Part shown: positions 40,430-52,489 of the stretch, one piece after another | Layout of the letters: every line of letters begins with the position of its first letter | How positions within the stretch are numbered: the first letter of the stretch is position 1 | Assembly (NCBI GenBank): GCA_031761405.1 | Contig: JASEVX010000011.1 | Location: 28,210,514-28,274,513 of the forward strand | Reading direction: 5' to 3' | Source of the DNA: Serripes groenlandicus | Lineage: Eukaryota > Mollusca > Bivalvia > Cardiida > Cardiidae | DNA length: 64,000 nt | Made by a program: the position numbers and the translations under genes | The notes under the pieces: generated by a model | Seen by the model: the letters and a program-made list of their open reading frames with translations, nothing else | The model's database searches: none | Told to the model about the DNA's origin: nothing

Positions 40430-40742
40430 TCCAAATTAAAGATAGTATAGTCATAGTTTTAAAACTGATCAAAAGTTGTCTTGAAATATTAGAATCATAA
40501 TTCTTAGATAAAATAAGGGTAATAATTTCACTTTCCAGTACAATAAGCATCTAAATATTGATCGTTTTTTCTTCATTTTTGCATGGTTGGCATACCCAAT
40601 ATGCCAAATTGTGTACATTTTCGTTGATTTTCAATGAACGTTTTTCAACATTTACTGCCAAAATAATTTTGTACTATTTATAACTTACTTTGTTGTCACT
40701 ATAAGCAATACTTTTGATCTCCATCTGGAATTCAGCACCTTT
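40430..40742. repeat. dispersed repeat family F, copy 3
   Basis: Matches 206-560 in order and spacing, including GATCTCCATCTGGAATTCAG. Ends exactly where the next family A MITE begins (TTAA at 40741). Confidence 0.6.
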
Positions 40743-40947
40743 AACCCCTTCCCACATATAGACACATTTTTACGCATCTGCAGCAGAAGACTTTTAAAAA
40801 TATTGTGACATAAGGGAAAATTGCTCAAAAAGAGTAATTTCTTCTTTTGCCACAATGTTTTCAACATTTTTTTAGTAATTATACCTACAATTATAGCCAT
40901 TTTCAAAGTCGTCTGCTGCAGATTTGTTGTATGTGGGAAAGGGTTAA
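40741..40947. mobile_element. MITE family A, full copy
   Basis: TTAACCCCTTCCCACATATA to TATGTGGGAAAGGGTTAA with both hairpin arms. Confidence 0.7.
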
Positions 40948-41034
40948 TACAAAGCATATGTAGAGGTTGATCAGAAATGCCAACTTGAAGCTTTTCCAAT
41001 GGACTAGCTCATTTATACTTTTAAAGTGGGATAC

Positions 41035-41300
41035 TCAATCCAAGTGGTGTGAGTGGTGTGAGTCCGAATCCTAGCTCGGCCAACATTCTTTCCGACGTTT
41101 GACAAAAGTCACTGTGACATGCGTCATTCGCCTTTCACAATGGGCTAACAGTCTATTTGGAAAAGCAGCCAGTTGCTTGGAAAGTATGTTGTGTGGAGTA
41201 ATGGTGCGAGAAAGCCAGAAAACACAAGAGTAAGTGAACTGGCCGCCGTGATATGACTAAAAAGTGTTGAAAACGGCATTAAGCTCCAATAAATAAATCA
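41035..41300 (+). mobile_element. tRNA-derived SINE 1, 5' truncated
   Basis: Starts within the tRNA-like head (GTGAGTCCGAATCCTAGCTC), then GGCCAACATTCTTTCCGAC and the GTGATATGAC...CATTAAGCTCCAATAAAT tail. Confidence 0.65.
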
Positions 41301-41626
41301 AAGAGGGATACATAACTACCGTAATTTGTCTGACTAACTGTCGTGATATTGACACGTAAAACACAATGTTACAAGTAAAAATGGATGAAGTCTGATTGCA
41401 TCTAGGATCAAAACAATTCAAAGTCATAGTATCATTTTGCAAGGTCAAACCTGTAACTCAAAGGAATATGTATACTTGTTGTCAAAGTTGGGAGTAAGCA
41501 CTAATAGGAATGCAGACATATTATAGGAAAGGTTCAATGTAAGGTGTGTGATCTTTTTCCTTTACATTTTCAGAGGAAGACTTCGAAATTATATGATGTG
41601 AAAATGTAATGTTATTCAAGTACAGT

Positions 41627-42190
41627 TTACCCTTTACCCACATACAACAAACTTGCAGCAGATGACTTTGAAAACATGGTGACAAAAACCTAAAAAATGA
41701 TGAGCAATTTCACCTTTGGCCATAATGTTTTCAAAAGTCGTCTGCTACTATTGCGTCAAAATGCCTCTGCAGGTTGGAAAGGGTTAAACCTGATGCACAT
41801 GCAGACAAATATATTAAACAATTATGATATTTTCTTTCTTAGAGATTTTCTAAGTTTTTACCAATCTGCTTTCAAAGGTGTCTGCTGCAGATTTTGTATG
41901 TGGGAAAGGGTTTATTTTGGAAAAGGAGTCTGTGTTGTAAGAATGACTGAGGTAAAGGGAATTACTACATAATAAACATACAAGAAATCTACAGCAGACG
42001 ACTTTGAAAACATCTTGGCCCAAACGTGACAATTCTCTATAAATGAGGGATTGATAATTAAATAGAGTTGAAAACATTTTGACAAAAGGAGAAATAGCTT
42101 ATGATGAGCAATTTCTCATTTTGTCAAGATGTTTTCAAAAGAAGTCTGCTCCAGAGGCGTCAAAAAGTGTCTGTATGTGAGAAAGGGATA
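41627..42190. mobile_element. three partial MITE family A copies in series
   Basis: About 41627-41788 (ACCCACATACAACAAAC to GGTTGGAAAGGGTTAA), about 41820-41915 (a right half ending GTGGGAAAGGGTTTA) and about 41965-42190 (CTACAGCAGACGACTTTG to GTGAGAAAGGG). Confidence 0.5.
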
Positions 42191-42319
42191 TGGATGTTCA
42201 GTGTATAATCATTCCAATTTATGTTAATAGCTTCACGCAAAACAGGTGTAACAAGATGTGGTTACTATGGCTTTGCATGAAGTTCAGTTGTAACAAGTTC
42301 AAAGTGTGTTTGTTTCTAG

Positions 42320-42451
42320 CCGAAAAAGACCCTGATGTACCCTGTGGCTATTATGAGTTCCAGTGTTTGAGTGGAGATCGGTGTATTCCCCTGGCCTATC
42401 AGTGTGATGAGGACATTGACTGTTTCGACAGATCAGATGAAATTGCATGCT
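42320..42451 (+). CDS. perlecan-like gene: LDLa exon 3
   Basis: 132 nt, phase 1-1. [20 protein letters not shown] then [18 protein letters not shown]; six cysteines and the acidic cluster are present. Acceptor TTTCTAG, donor GTAAGT. The second half of this exon is duplicated at 44756-44810. Confidence 0.92.
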
Positions 42452-42947
42452 GTAAGTATTTTATTATAATACTACTAATAATGATAATAAGGATGATAAT
42501 AAGAATATAATTTGGGCATGCCTAAGCTATCCTCCCGATCTCTGAAGTTGCTATCATATCATAATTTTTATACAGCAGGGATGTAGATAAGATTTGACTT
42601 TTTATTATGCATGGTGTTTCATTGATCAATTTCGTAAGACTTAAAACAGATTGAAACAGATTGTTATTACCCATTTCTTGATACAGATGACTTGCAACTT
42701 TGCATGTTGGAAAAGGAGAAATTCCTGGGAATACTTTGAACTGTTTATAAAAAGAAAAAAAATCCGATAATGATATATAACAATTCCTTATTGATTTTCA
42801 AACATATTAGTAGATGAACCAACCGCCGTGTCATGATTGAAAAATAGTAGTAAATGGCGTTAAGCCCCAATCAATCAATTCATTTTCAAAGCTGATGCCT
42901 TCTTCACCATGTCTTATCATTTGCTGTCGATGTTCATCTGTTTATAG

Positions 42948-43235
42948 CTGCACCGACCATCACGTTACCTCCTGTAGCCGAGATTGAAGTTGTACTTGGA
43001 GCAACATTCATTATTATCTGCGAAGCTTCTGGTGCCCCGACCCCATTGATTGTTTGGCGACTAAACGGGGGAAATATCCCAACGGGCGATAGAGTGACGG
43101 TGACCAGTTCCGATGGACGGGGTGTTCTGACAATCGAGGATGCGCGTTATGAAGATGCTGGTGCTTATACATGCGAGGCTATCAACAACAGAGGAAGGCT
43201 TTTTGCCATTCCTGATGCTCTTGTTTTTGTCAGTG
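42948..43235 (+). CDS. perlecan-like gene: Ig domain exon
   Basis: 288 nt, phase 1-1, one complete I-set Ig domain: APTITLPPVAEIEVVLGA, IICEASGAPTPLIVWRLN, RVTVTSSDGRGVLTIEDARY and EDAGAYTCEAINNRGR. The W-R-L-N-x-G-x-I-P, RVTVTSSxGRGxLTI and AYTCEA-NxRG-FAIPD blocks are those of the perlecan Ig domain that follows the LDLa repeats, so the gene is an HSPG2/UNC-52/Trol-type basement-membrane proteoglycan. Donor GTAAGT. No laminin-type exons were found downstream. Confidence 0.93.
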
Positions 43236-43692
43236 GTAAGTGGGATGTTCAAACTGTCAAGTGCTTGATAAGAAACACATTAGAGCGTCTCCGCCCTCAG
43301 GGGACCTTTAGGGATTTTTATTAACAGTGTTAGTGTCCAATTCCACCATCCTTACTTAGCATTTAGTTATTCTTAACTACTTAAAAGTATTATTTCATCA
43401 TTTTTGTTTCCCTAATAAAAATGCTAAAAGAGTTCATTTTTTAACAAGTATTGTTAGTCAGCAAGGTAACTATTTATGTCAACTTAGTCATTTCATACTT
43501 AAATGCATTCCACCATTCATGTTTAACAAAATATTATATAGGGGGAAAAAATGATGAACTATGCTTTAAAGTATTTAAATAATTAAATTTAAATGCGCGC
43601 TAAATGACCTTAGCTGTCGATGCGCCGTAAAAAAATATACATTCATTCATTCATTAAAGTATTTAAAAATGCATATGAGATAAAGTTATGGA

Positions 43693-43922
43693 TTAACCCT
43701 TTCCCAAATACAACAAATCTGCAGCAGACGACTTTGAAAAAATACCTGAAATATTTTGAAAACTCCCTTCAAATGAAAGTAAAATAATTGAATAGAGTTA
43801 AAAACATGGTGGCCGAAGTAGAAATTGCTTGTTTTGAGCAATTTCTTCTTTTGTCACCATGTTTTCAAAAAGCTGTCTGCTGTAGAGGTGTCAGAAAGTG
43901 CCTATATGAGGGAAAGGGTTAA
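43693..43922. mobile_element. MITE family A, full copy
   Basis: TTAACCCTTTCCCAAATACA to ATGAGGGAAAGGGTTAA. Confidence 0.7.
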
Positions 43923-44165
43923 GATATACAATTGTTATCTAAGCGGTTAAGTTTCTTCACCAAATAATTTTGCTTTGAAAGTGCCAGCATCTGAATATAA
44001 AATGCTTAAAATAGATCATGACATATAGATTTTCATTTTTAACATTGTATAGATCTATGTTCTGTTAGAAAAGAAGTCTTAATTCTTTCCAACTGCAAAC
44101 ACCTTTCTATACATCCAAAGCAGTCACCAATTGAAAACATTGTGACAAAAGGAGAAACTGCTCAT

Positions 44166-44755
44166 CATTCAATATGACGCTCATCATTCATTGACGCTAG
44201 GTTTATGATAGATTTATTTCTTGACCATGTATGTAAGAATAGAGTTTCTTGACGCTTGCTTTATGGAAATTTATTTTCTTGTCGCTTCTTGGCCATATGG
44301 AGTTTCTTGTCGCTTGGTTCGTGAGGAGTTACTTCCCTTGTCAATCTCTTGCGTATATCGTAAACATAGTTGATTTATTCCACTACTATTGAATGGATTT
44401 TAAAAAACTAAACGTATTTAGATTAATTGAAGTATAGTTAATCAGTAGGTTCTTCCTGTCGCTGACTTTTTGTTAAAATAAACCCCATGACGCTTCTTGT
44501 CGCTTGTTTCGTGAGGAGTTACTTCCCTTGTCAATAAAACAAAATGGCGACGATCTCTTGTCGCTGGCGAATATCGTAAACAAAGTTGATTTATTCCACT
44601 AATATCGAATGGATTTTGAAAAACTAAACAGATTTAGATCAATTGAAGTATAGTTAATCAGTAGTTTCTTCCTGTAGCTGACTTTTTGTTATAATAAACC
44701 CCCTGACGCTTCTTGTCGCTTCTTGACGCTTCTTGTCGCTTAATAGTGAGACCCC
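44166..44755. repeat. CTTGTCGCTTCTTGACGCTT repeats and a 200-bp direct duplication
   Basis: About 44300-44500 is repeated at 44505-44740 (shared GTGAGGAGTTACTTCCCTTG, TTGATTTATTCCACTA and TCTTCCTGTCGCTGAC-type words). It separates the two copies of the perlecan-exon duplication. Confidence 0.75.
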
Positions 44756-44810
44756 TATCAGTGTGATGAGGAGATTGACTGTCTGGACAGATCAGATGAA
44801 ATTGCATGCT
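44756..44810 (+). pseudogene. duplicated fragment of LDLa exon 3
   Basis: 55 nt encoding (Y)[17 protein letters not shown] and the donor GTAAGC, nearly identical to the end of 42320-42451. Its 5' half and acceptor are absent, because the duplication breakpoint falls inside the exon. Confidence 0.85.
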
Positions 44811-45300
44811 GTAAGCATTTTATTATAATATTAATAATAATGATAATAATAATAAAAATATAATTTGGTCGTGCCTAAGCTTTCCTCCCGATCTCTGAGG
44901 TTGGTAACATATCATATTTTTTATATAACAGGGATGTAGATAATATTTGACTTTTAATTATGCATGTTTTTTCATTGATCGATTTCATAAGACTTAAGCA
45001 GATTGAAACAGATTGTTATTACCCATTTCCTGATACAGATGACTTGCAACTTTGCATGCTTGAAAAGGAGAAATTCCTGGGAATGTTTTCAACTGTTTAT
45101 CAAAGTTTATCTTTTTCTGATTATGATATATAACAATTCCTCATTGATTTTCAAACATGTGAGTAGGTAAACTGGCCGTCGTGTAATGACTGAAAAATAG
45201 TAGTAAATGGCGTTAAGCCCCAATCAATCAATTGGTTTTCAAAGCTGACGCCTCCTATACCATGTCTTATCATATGCTTACGATGTTCATCTGTTTATAG

Positions 45301-45605
45301 CTGCACCGACCATCACATTACCCCCTGTGCCTCAGATTAAAGTTGTACTTGGAGCAACTTTCGTCATTATCTGCGAAGCTTCTGGTGCCCCGACACCATT
45401 GATTAATTGGCAACTAAACTTAGGACATATCCCCACGGGCGATAGAGTGACGGTAACCAGTTCCGATGGACGGGGTGTTTTGACAATCGAGGATGCGCGA
45501 TATGAAGACGCTGGTGCTTACACATGCGAGGCTAGCAACAACAAAGGACAACTTTTTGCCATTCCTGATGCTCATGTTACAATTGCCCAAAATTTGTATA
45601 TTTAA
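45301..45605 (+). pseudogene. duplicated Ig exon, 3' end replaced by insertion
   Basis: Same acceptor and phase as 42948, with APTITLPPVPQIKVVLGATF, INWQLNLGHIPTGDRVTVTS and AYTCEASNNKGQLFAIPDAH. After IPDAH the original sequence is interrupted near 45580 and the frame ends TAA at 45603-45605, which overlaps AATAAA. The counterpart of the donor now lies near 46460 and reads AGTATTAAGT instead of AGTGGTAAGT. It could serve as an alternative terminal exon, but damage by insertion is the simpler view. Confidence 0.8.
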
Positions 45606-46455
45606 TAAATTACTGTCTAGTTCAAAACAGAAAGTACTAATAAGGCCAACATTTTTTTATTTTATGTTTTACGAGAATGGCTGCCCAATCTTTTCCAAAA
45701 ATGAAATAAAAATAAAACAGTTTTGAGTTCATTTTATTTTTTTATTTTTCGCTGACCTCATTATTTGAGTTGAACAGAAATAAAATTGGCAATATATTTA
45801 GAGAAAACGCAGATAATCATGGTCTTTCAGTGTTTTAAATAAAGCGTGTTATTCTGTATTTCCATCATTCTAAGCACTTGGTTCAAGGTTTCCCCAAAAT
45901 GTGTTAAACACACTGTCGGGGTTGGTGGGAGAGGTACCCCTCCCCCTATTGCAATGCAAAAACTGTTAGGCTATATCCAATGAAGAATACAGGCATTTTG
46001 AATACTAATGTTCATCTTGTAAGATGATAAAACTGCGTTTTCTATCACTATTATGTAGTTTTAGTAAAAAAGAAAAGTTGTTTTTTTATTTTTTTATTTT
46101 TATTTTTTTGGTAGAGTGCTAAATAAAGATACTTTTATTTTTATTTTTATTTAGCCCTACCGACTCTATTTATTTACAAAACATCTCGTAAAACAGTTAA
46201 TAAAAACATGTTGGCCTAAATCTATGTAGATATATTTTGTAAGGTTATTCTATTCACGATGACGTAATAAAGCCTGTTGCTGTTTGCTAGCCTATTCTTA
46301 CTGTGTACCTTTTTCATTTGGTATAGCAAATATTATTGATCGGACATATTGTATAGGTTATTTCTTTTGTCATTTTCTTCCACTTTGTAAATGGCCATAG
46401 ACAAATTGCGTCGATATTTGCTAAGTAAGGATTGAATTGAATTGAAATTTTATTG
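45583..46455. mobile_element. foldback-type insertion in duplicated Ig exon
   Basis: The inserted segment has inverted pairs AGGCCAACAT/ATGTTGGCCT and GTTTTACGAGA/TCTCGTAAAAC, near both sides, around T-rich and TTTTTATTTTTA-rich sequence. No ORF. Borders were inferred by comparing the two duplicate copies. Confidence 0.6.
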
Positions 46456-46559
46456 TCAGTATTAAGTGGGATGTTCTTGTAGCAAAAAACTGTAAAGTGC
46501 TTTATTAGCAACACATTTGAGTGTCTCTGCCTTCAGGGGACCTTTAGGGATTTTTATTA

Positions 46560-47470
46560 TACCCCCGCAAACGTAGTTTGAAGGGGGTATACTGGAATCA
46601 GCCTGTCGGTCGGTTGGTCGGTCGGTCTGTCCTCAAAATCTGTTCCGTTGTACTCCTCCTTCAGTTTCTACCTGATTTACTTGATACTTGGCATAAATGG
46701 AAATCAGGAGTAGTAGATGTGCAAGACGCACATTTCATGGCCCTGTGACCTTCACCTTGACCTCTGACCTTGAAATAGGATTTTTCTTTATTAAAATCTA
46801 ATCTGTTATACTCCTCCTTCAGTTTCAACCTGATTTACTTCATACTTGGCATAAATGTTAATCAGGAGTAGTAAATGTGCAAGACCAAATTACATGTCCC
46901 TGTGACTTTCACCTTGACCTCTGACCTTGAAATAGGATTTTCTTTTGTTAAAATATAATCTGTTATACTCCTCCTTCAGTTTCAACCTGATTTAATTCAT
47001 ACTTGGCATAATGTTAATCAGGAGTAGTAGATGTGCAACGCGCAAATTTCATGTCCCTGTGACCTTCACCTTGACCTCTGACCTTGAAATAGGATTTTTT
47101 TTTGTTAAAATCTAATCTGTTGTACTCCTCCTTCAGTTTCAACCTGATTTACTTCATACTTGGCATAAATGTTAATCAGGAGTAGTAGATGTGCAACACG
47201 CAAATTTCATGTCCCTGTGACCTTGACCTTGAAATAGGATTTTTTTTTGTTAAAATCTAATCTGTTGTACTCCTCCTTCAGTTTCAACCTGATTTACTTC
47301 ATACTTGGCATAACTGTTAATCAGGAGTAGTAGATGTGCATGACGCAAATTTCATGTCCCTGTGACCTTCACCTCTGACCTTGAAATAGGAATGTTTTTC
47401 TTAAAATCTAATCTGGTGCGACATACTCCTCCTTCAATTTCAACCGGATTTACTTGAAACATGGCAAAAT
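46560..47470. repeat. tandem array, about 150-170-bp unit, 5-6 copies, with AGGTCA half-sites
   Basis: Units contain TACTCCTCCTTCAGTTTCAA, ATACTTGGCATAAATG, ATCAGGAGTAGTAGATGTGC and TTCACCTTGACCTCTGACCT. The last word is, on the minus strand, AGGTCAGAGGTCA, a direct repeat of half-sites spaced by one base. Confidence 0.85.
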
Positions 47471-47879
47471 AGAGACCTTGCGAAAATATATCAATCAGAA
47501 GTGAAATTTAAACTTCTGCTACTTATTCTCAAAATTAAAATATCAAAATATCAAAATCATGAAAAATATCGAAAATAGGTCCTCGCGAATATTTAGTAGT
47601 TTACAGTAAAAACTTGTTACTCTTTGAATAAAGAATGTGGTTCATTTTCTTCTTGTTTGTTTGTTTTCTGAAACTAGAAAATTAAATAAAAACTTATTTC
47701 ATGAGGAAATAGTACTTTATGCGGATTGTATTTTATGCATTAGAAAATGTTCTTGACAAAATTTCTTTAGATTTGTATATTGCTTTTTGATATCATCTTA
47801 GTATTTCTTTTTGATACTGATATTCAAATTGTCTGAGTCAAAGATAATACTGTGAGATATAATATGTGTCAGGGGTTGG

Positions 47880-48150
47880 GGCGGGGGTATTAATCACCTT
47901 TAGTGATAGTTCTAGTTAATGTTGTTATTGTCCAATTCCACCAACCTTACTTAGCATTCAGTTATACTTAAACACTTAAAAGCCTATTTCGTTATTTTTT
48001 GTTCTAAAATAGAATTATTACATAGAGATTTTCAATTTTTACATTGTGTAGATCTATGTTCTGCTAGCAAAGAAATCTTAATCCTTTCCAACTGAAAACA
48101 GTTGAAAATGTTGTGACGAAAGGAGAAATTGCTCATCATGAGAAATTTCT
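47880..48150. other. resumption of the duplicated perlecan intron
   Basis: 47925-48000 matches 43335-43420 (GTCCAATTCCACCA...CTTACTTAGCATT) and 48020-48150 matches 44025-44165 (GTAGATCTATGTTCTG). This is the far part of the second duplicate copy, split by the array above. Confidence 0.65.
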
Positions 48151-48194
48151 CTTTTTGCCACAACGGTTTTAACTCTCTTAAAGAATATTTTTAT

Positions 48195-49830
48195 GCCCCC
48201 CCGGAATCTCCGATTCGGGGGGCATATAGTTTTTGGCCTGTCTGCACGTCTGTCTGTCTGTCTGTCTGTCTGTCTGCACGTCTGTCTGTCTGCACGAAAA
48301 AAACTTTAACCTTGACCACTTCTTTTGAACCATAACAGGTATGGCTACCATATTTCACATGTGTATTCCTTGTGACATGACCTTTCTGTCAGTACCAAAA
48401 TGTTTGACCTTGAGACATTGACCTTTGACCTAGATGTAGTTTTTGGCCTGTCTGCACGAAAAAAACTTTAACCTTGACCACTTCTTTTGAACCATAACAG
48501 GTACGGCTACCATATTTCACATGTGTATTCCTTGTGACATTACCTTTCTGTCAGTACCAAAATGTTTGACCTTGCGACCTTGACCTTTGACCTAGATGTT
48601 GCCATTCTCGAAAAAAACTTTAACCTTGGCCATTTCTTTTGAACCATAACAGGTACGGCTACAATATTTCACATGTGTATTCCTTGTGACATGACCTTTC
48701 TGTCAGTACCAACATTTTTGACCTTGCGACCTTGACCTTTGACCTAGATGTTGCCATTCTCGAAAAAAACTTTAACCTTGGCCATTTCTTTTGAACCATA
48801 ACAGATAAGCTACCATATTTCACATGTGTATTCCTTGTGACATGACCTTTCTGTCAGTACCAACATTTTTGACCTTGCGACCTTGACCTTTGACCTAGAT
48901 GTTGCCATTCTCATTTTTTTTTTTAACCTTCCCCACTTCTTTTGAACCATAACAGGTAAGGCTACCATATTTCACATGTGTATACCTTGTGACATGACCT
49001 TTCTGTCAGTACCAACATTTTTGACCTTGCGACCTTGACCTTTGACCTAGATGTTGCCATTCTCAATTTTTTTTTTAACCTTCCCCACTTCTTTTGAACC
49101 ATAACAGGTAAGGCTACCATTTTCACATGTGTATACCTTGTGACATGACCTTTCTGTCACTACCAAAATGTTTCACCTTGCGACCTTGACCTTTGACCTA
49201 GATGTTGCCATTCTCATTTTTTTTTTTAACCTTCCCCACTTCTTTTGAACCATAACAGGTAAGGCTACCATATTTCACATGTGTATACCTTGTGACATGA
49301 CCTTTCTGTCACTACCAAAGTTTTCACCTTGCGACCTTGACCTTTGACCTAGATGTTGCCATTCTCGATAAAAACTTTAACCTTGACCACTTCTTTTGAA
49401 CCATAACAGGTACGGCTACCATATTTCACATGTGTATACCTTGTGACATGACCTTTCTGTCACTACCAAAGTTTTCACCTTGCGACCTTGACCTTTGACC
49501 TAGATGTTGCCATTCTCGAAAAAAACCTTTAACCTTGACCACTATATTTGAACCATAACAGGTACGGCTACCATATTTCATGTGTATATCTTGTGACATG
49601 ACCTTTCTGTCAGTACCCAAATTTTTCACCTTGCGACCTTGACCTTTGACCTAGATGTTGCCATTCTCGAAAAAAACTTTAACCTTGACCACTACTTTTG
49701 AACCATAACAGGTACGGCTAACATATTTCACATGTGTATTCCTTGTGACATGACCTTTCTGTCAGTACCAACATTTTTGACCTGGTGACCTTGACCTTTG
49801 ACCTAGATGTTGCCATTGGGGGGCATCAGT
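48195..49830. repeat. tandem array, about 145-160-bp unit, about 10 copies, with DR1-like sites
   Basis: Units share TTTTGAACCATAACAGGTA, CACATGTGTATTCCTTGTGA, CATGACCTTTCTGTCA and CCTTGACCTTTGACCTAGAT. On the minus strand the last word is AGGTCAAAGGTCAAGG, a perfect DR1 followed by a third half-site. The array begins and ends in a CCCCC(C)/GGGGGGCAT flank. Confidence 0.9.
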
Positions 49831-49854
49831 GTTTCACAAACACATCTTGTTTAT

Positions 49855-50064
49855 TTAACTCTTTCAGCGCCAAAGGCAATATTGAGGGTTTTGAAAACAA
49901 TGCTGATTCAGGCGAGTCAGCTCGTAACGAGCTGTCTCACCTGAAATCAGCATTGTTTGCCTTTTAGTTATCGAAATAGTCCAAACTTTTATTACATGAG
50001 AAAAGGGGACGCCCGATTTTGAACATGAAATAGTCTTTAAACAATTCGGTGCTGAAAGAGTTAA
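49855..50064. mobile_element. MITE family D, full copy
   Basis: TTAACTCTTTCAGCGCC to GGTGCTGAAAGAGTTAA, inverted relative to the 13442 copy in its internal words. Confidence 0.75.
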
Positions 50065-50399
50065 AGAGAGTTCAAATGTTTTAGTTTAGATATTTTCAAA
50101 GTCGTCTGCTGCAAAGTTGTTGTATATTTGTAAGAGTTAACCCCCTTTTCCCTAATATAGACGCGTTTAGATGCCTCTGCAGCAGACAGCTTTTTGAAAA
50201 CATTGTGGCTAAAGGAGAAATTGCTCAAAACAATTAAATTCTCCATTTGCCACAATATTTTCAACTTTTTGCATTTGTTATACTTTCATTTATAGAGACG
50301 CAGATTTGACGCAAAAGCAGCAGATGACTTTTAAAAACATTGTGGCATAGTGTTTTCTTGTTTTAACAATTAAGCTATGACTTCTCAACACGGTATTAG

Positions 50400-52345
50400 G
50401 ATTGTCTATCTAAGGTCTTGAGGATTGTCCATCTAAGGTCTTGAGTATCGTCCGTTTAAAGTCTTGAGGATTGTCGATCTATGGTCTTGAATACTGTCCA
50501 TTTAAAGTCTTATGGAATGTCGATCTAGGCTCTTGAGTATTGTCCGTTTGAAGTCTTGAGGATTGTCGATCTAGGGTCTTGAGTATTGTTCGTTTAAGGT
50601 CTTGAGGCTTGTCAATCTAGGGTCTTGAGGATTGTCGATATAAGGTCTTGAGGATTGTCGATCTAGGGTCTTGAGGATTGTCGATATAAGGTCTTGAGGA
50701 TTGTCGATATAAGGTCTTGAGGCTTGTCAATCTAGGGTCTTGAGGATTGTCGATCTAGGGTCTTGAGGATTGTCGATATAAGGTCTTGAGGATTGTCAAT
50801 ATAAGGTATTGAGGCTTGTCAATCTAGGGTCTTGAGGATTGTCGATATAAGGTCTTGAGGATTGTCGATCTAAGGTATTGAGGGTTGTCGATCTATGGTC
50901 TTGAGTTTTGTCCGTTTAAAGTCTTGAGGATTGTCGATCTAGGGTCTTGAGTATTGTCCGTTTAAAGTCTTGAGGCTTGTCGATCAATGGTCTTGAGTTT
51001 TGTCCGTATAAAGTCTTGAGGATTGTCGATCTAGGGTCTTGAGTTTTGTCCGTTTAAAGTCTTGAGGATTGTCGATTTAGGGTCTTGAGGATTGTCGATT
51101 TAGGGTCTTGAGGATTGTCGATTTAGGGTCTTGAGTATTGTCCGTTTAAAGTCTTGAGGATTGTCGATCTAGGGTCTTGAGTATTGTCCGTTTGAAGTCT
51201 TGAGGCTTGTCGATCTATGGTCTTGAGTTTTGTCCGTTTAAAGTCTTGAGGATTGTCGATCTAGGGTCTTGAGTTTTGTCCGTTTAAAGTCTTGAGGATT
51301 GTCGATCTATGGTCTTGAGTATTGTCCGTTTAAAGTCTTGAGGATTGTCGATCTAGGGTCTTGAGTTTTGTCCGTTTAAAGTCTTGAGGATTGTCGATCT
51401 AGGGTCTTGAGTTTTGTCCGTTTAAAGTCTTGAGGATTGTCGATCTAGGGTCTTGAGTATTGTCCGTTTAAAGTCTTGAGGCTTGTCGATCAATGGTCTT
51501 GAGTTTTGTCCGTGTAAAGTCTTGAGGATTGTCGATCTAGGGTCTTGAGAGGATTGTCCGTTTAAAGTCTTGAGGATTGTCGATCTAGGGTCTTGAGGAT
51601 TATCTATCTATGGTCTTGAGGATTGTCCATATAAGGTCTTGAGGATTGTCCGTTTAATGTTTTGAGGATTGTCGATGTATGGTCTTGAGGACTATCTATC
51701 TGTGGTCTTGAGGATTGTCCATCTAAGGTCTTGAGGATTGTCGATCTAGGGTCTGAGGGTAATCGATCTAGGGTCTGAGGGTATTCGATCTATGGTCTTG
51801 AGCGTTGTCCATCTAGGGTCTTAAGGATTATTCATATAGGGTATTGAGGATTATCGATTTAGCGTCATGAGGGTTATCGATCTAAGGTCTTGATGATTAT
51901 TTATTTAATGTCCTGAGGATTGTCTATTTAGGGTCCTGAGGGTATCGATCTATGGTCTTGAGGATTGTCGATCTAAAGTCCTAAGGGTTATCGATCTATG
52001 GTCTTGAGGATTTTCGATCTAGGGTCTGAGGGTATTCGATCTATGGTTTTGAGCGTTGTCCATCTAGGGTCTTAAGGATTGTCCATCTTGGGTATTGAGG
52101 ATTGTCGATTAAGGGTCCTGAGGGTTATCGATATATGGCCTTGAGGATTGTCCATCTAATGTCCTGAGGGTTATCGATCTACGGTCTTGAGGATTATCGA
52201 GCTAGGGTCCTGAGGATTGTCTATCTAGGGTCTTGAGGGTTATCGATCTATGGTCTTGAGGATTGTCGATATAAGGTCTTGCGGATTTTCGATCTAGGGT
52301 CTTGCGGATTGTCAATATAGGCTTCTGAGGGTTATCGATCTAGAT
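50400..52345. repeat. 24-bp satellite array, locus 2 (inverted relative to locus 1)
   Basis: More than 75 units of GTCGATCTAGGGTCTTGAGGAT type. This is the reverse complement of the 18640-19430 unit. Two or more alternating variants (TCGATCTAGGG and CCGTTTAAAG) give a higher-order pattern in the middle of the array. No coding capacity. Confidence 0.93.
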
Positions 52346-52489
52346 TCACTTCGAAGTTTCAACAACTCCACCTTGTGATCAGGGGTATGGAGCAATGCAA
52401 GGAACATAACACAAAGTCTGCTTTTGAAAAAAGTATTCTCCCCTTTTCAATTCCGTCTATTTCCTCACTTATTATCCACTGTTCGCAGG

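Noticed and set aside
50400..52345. Regular short repeats resembling a CRISPR array
   Set aside because: The 24-bp units are contiguous without unique spacers, in an animal genome. It is a satellite.
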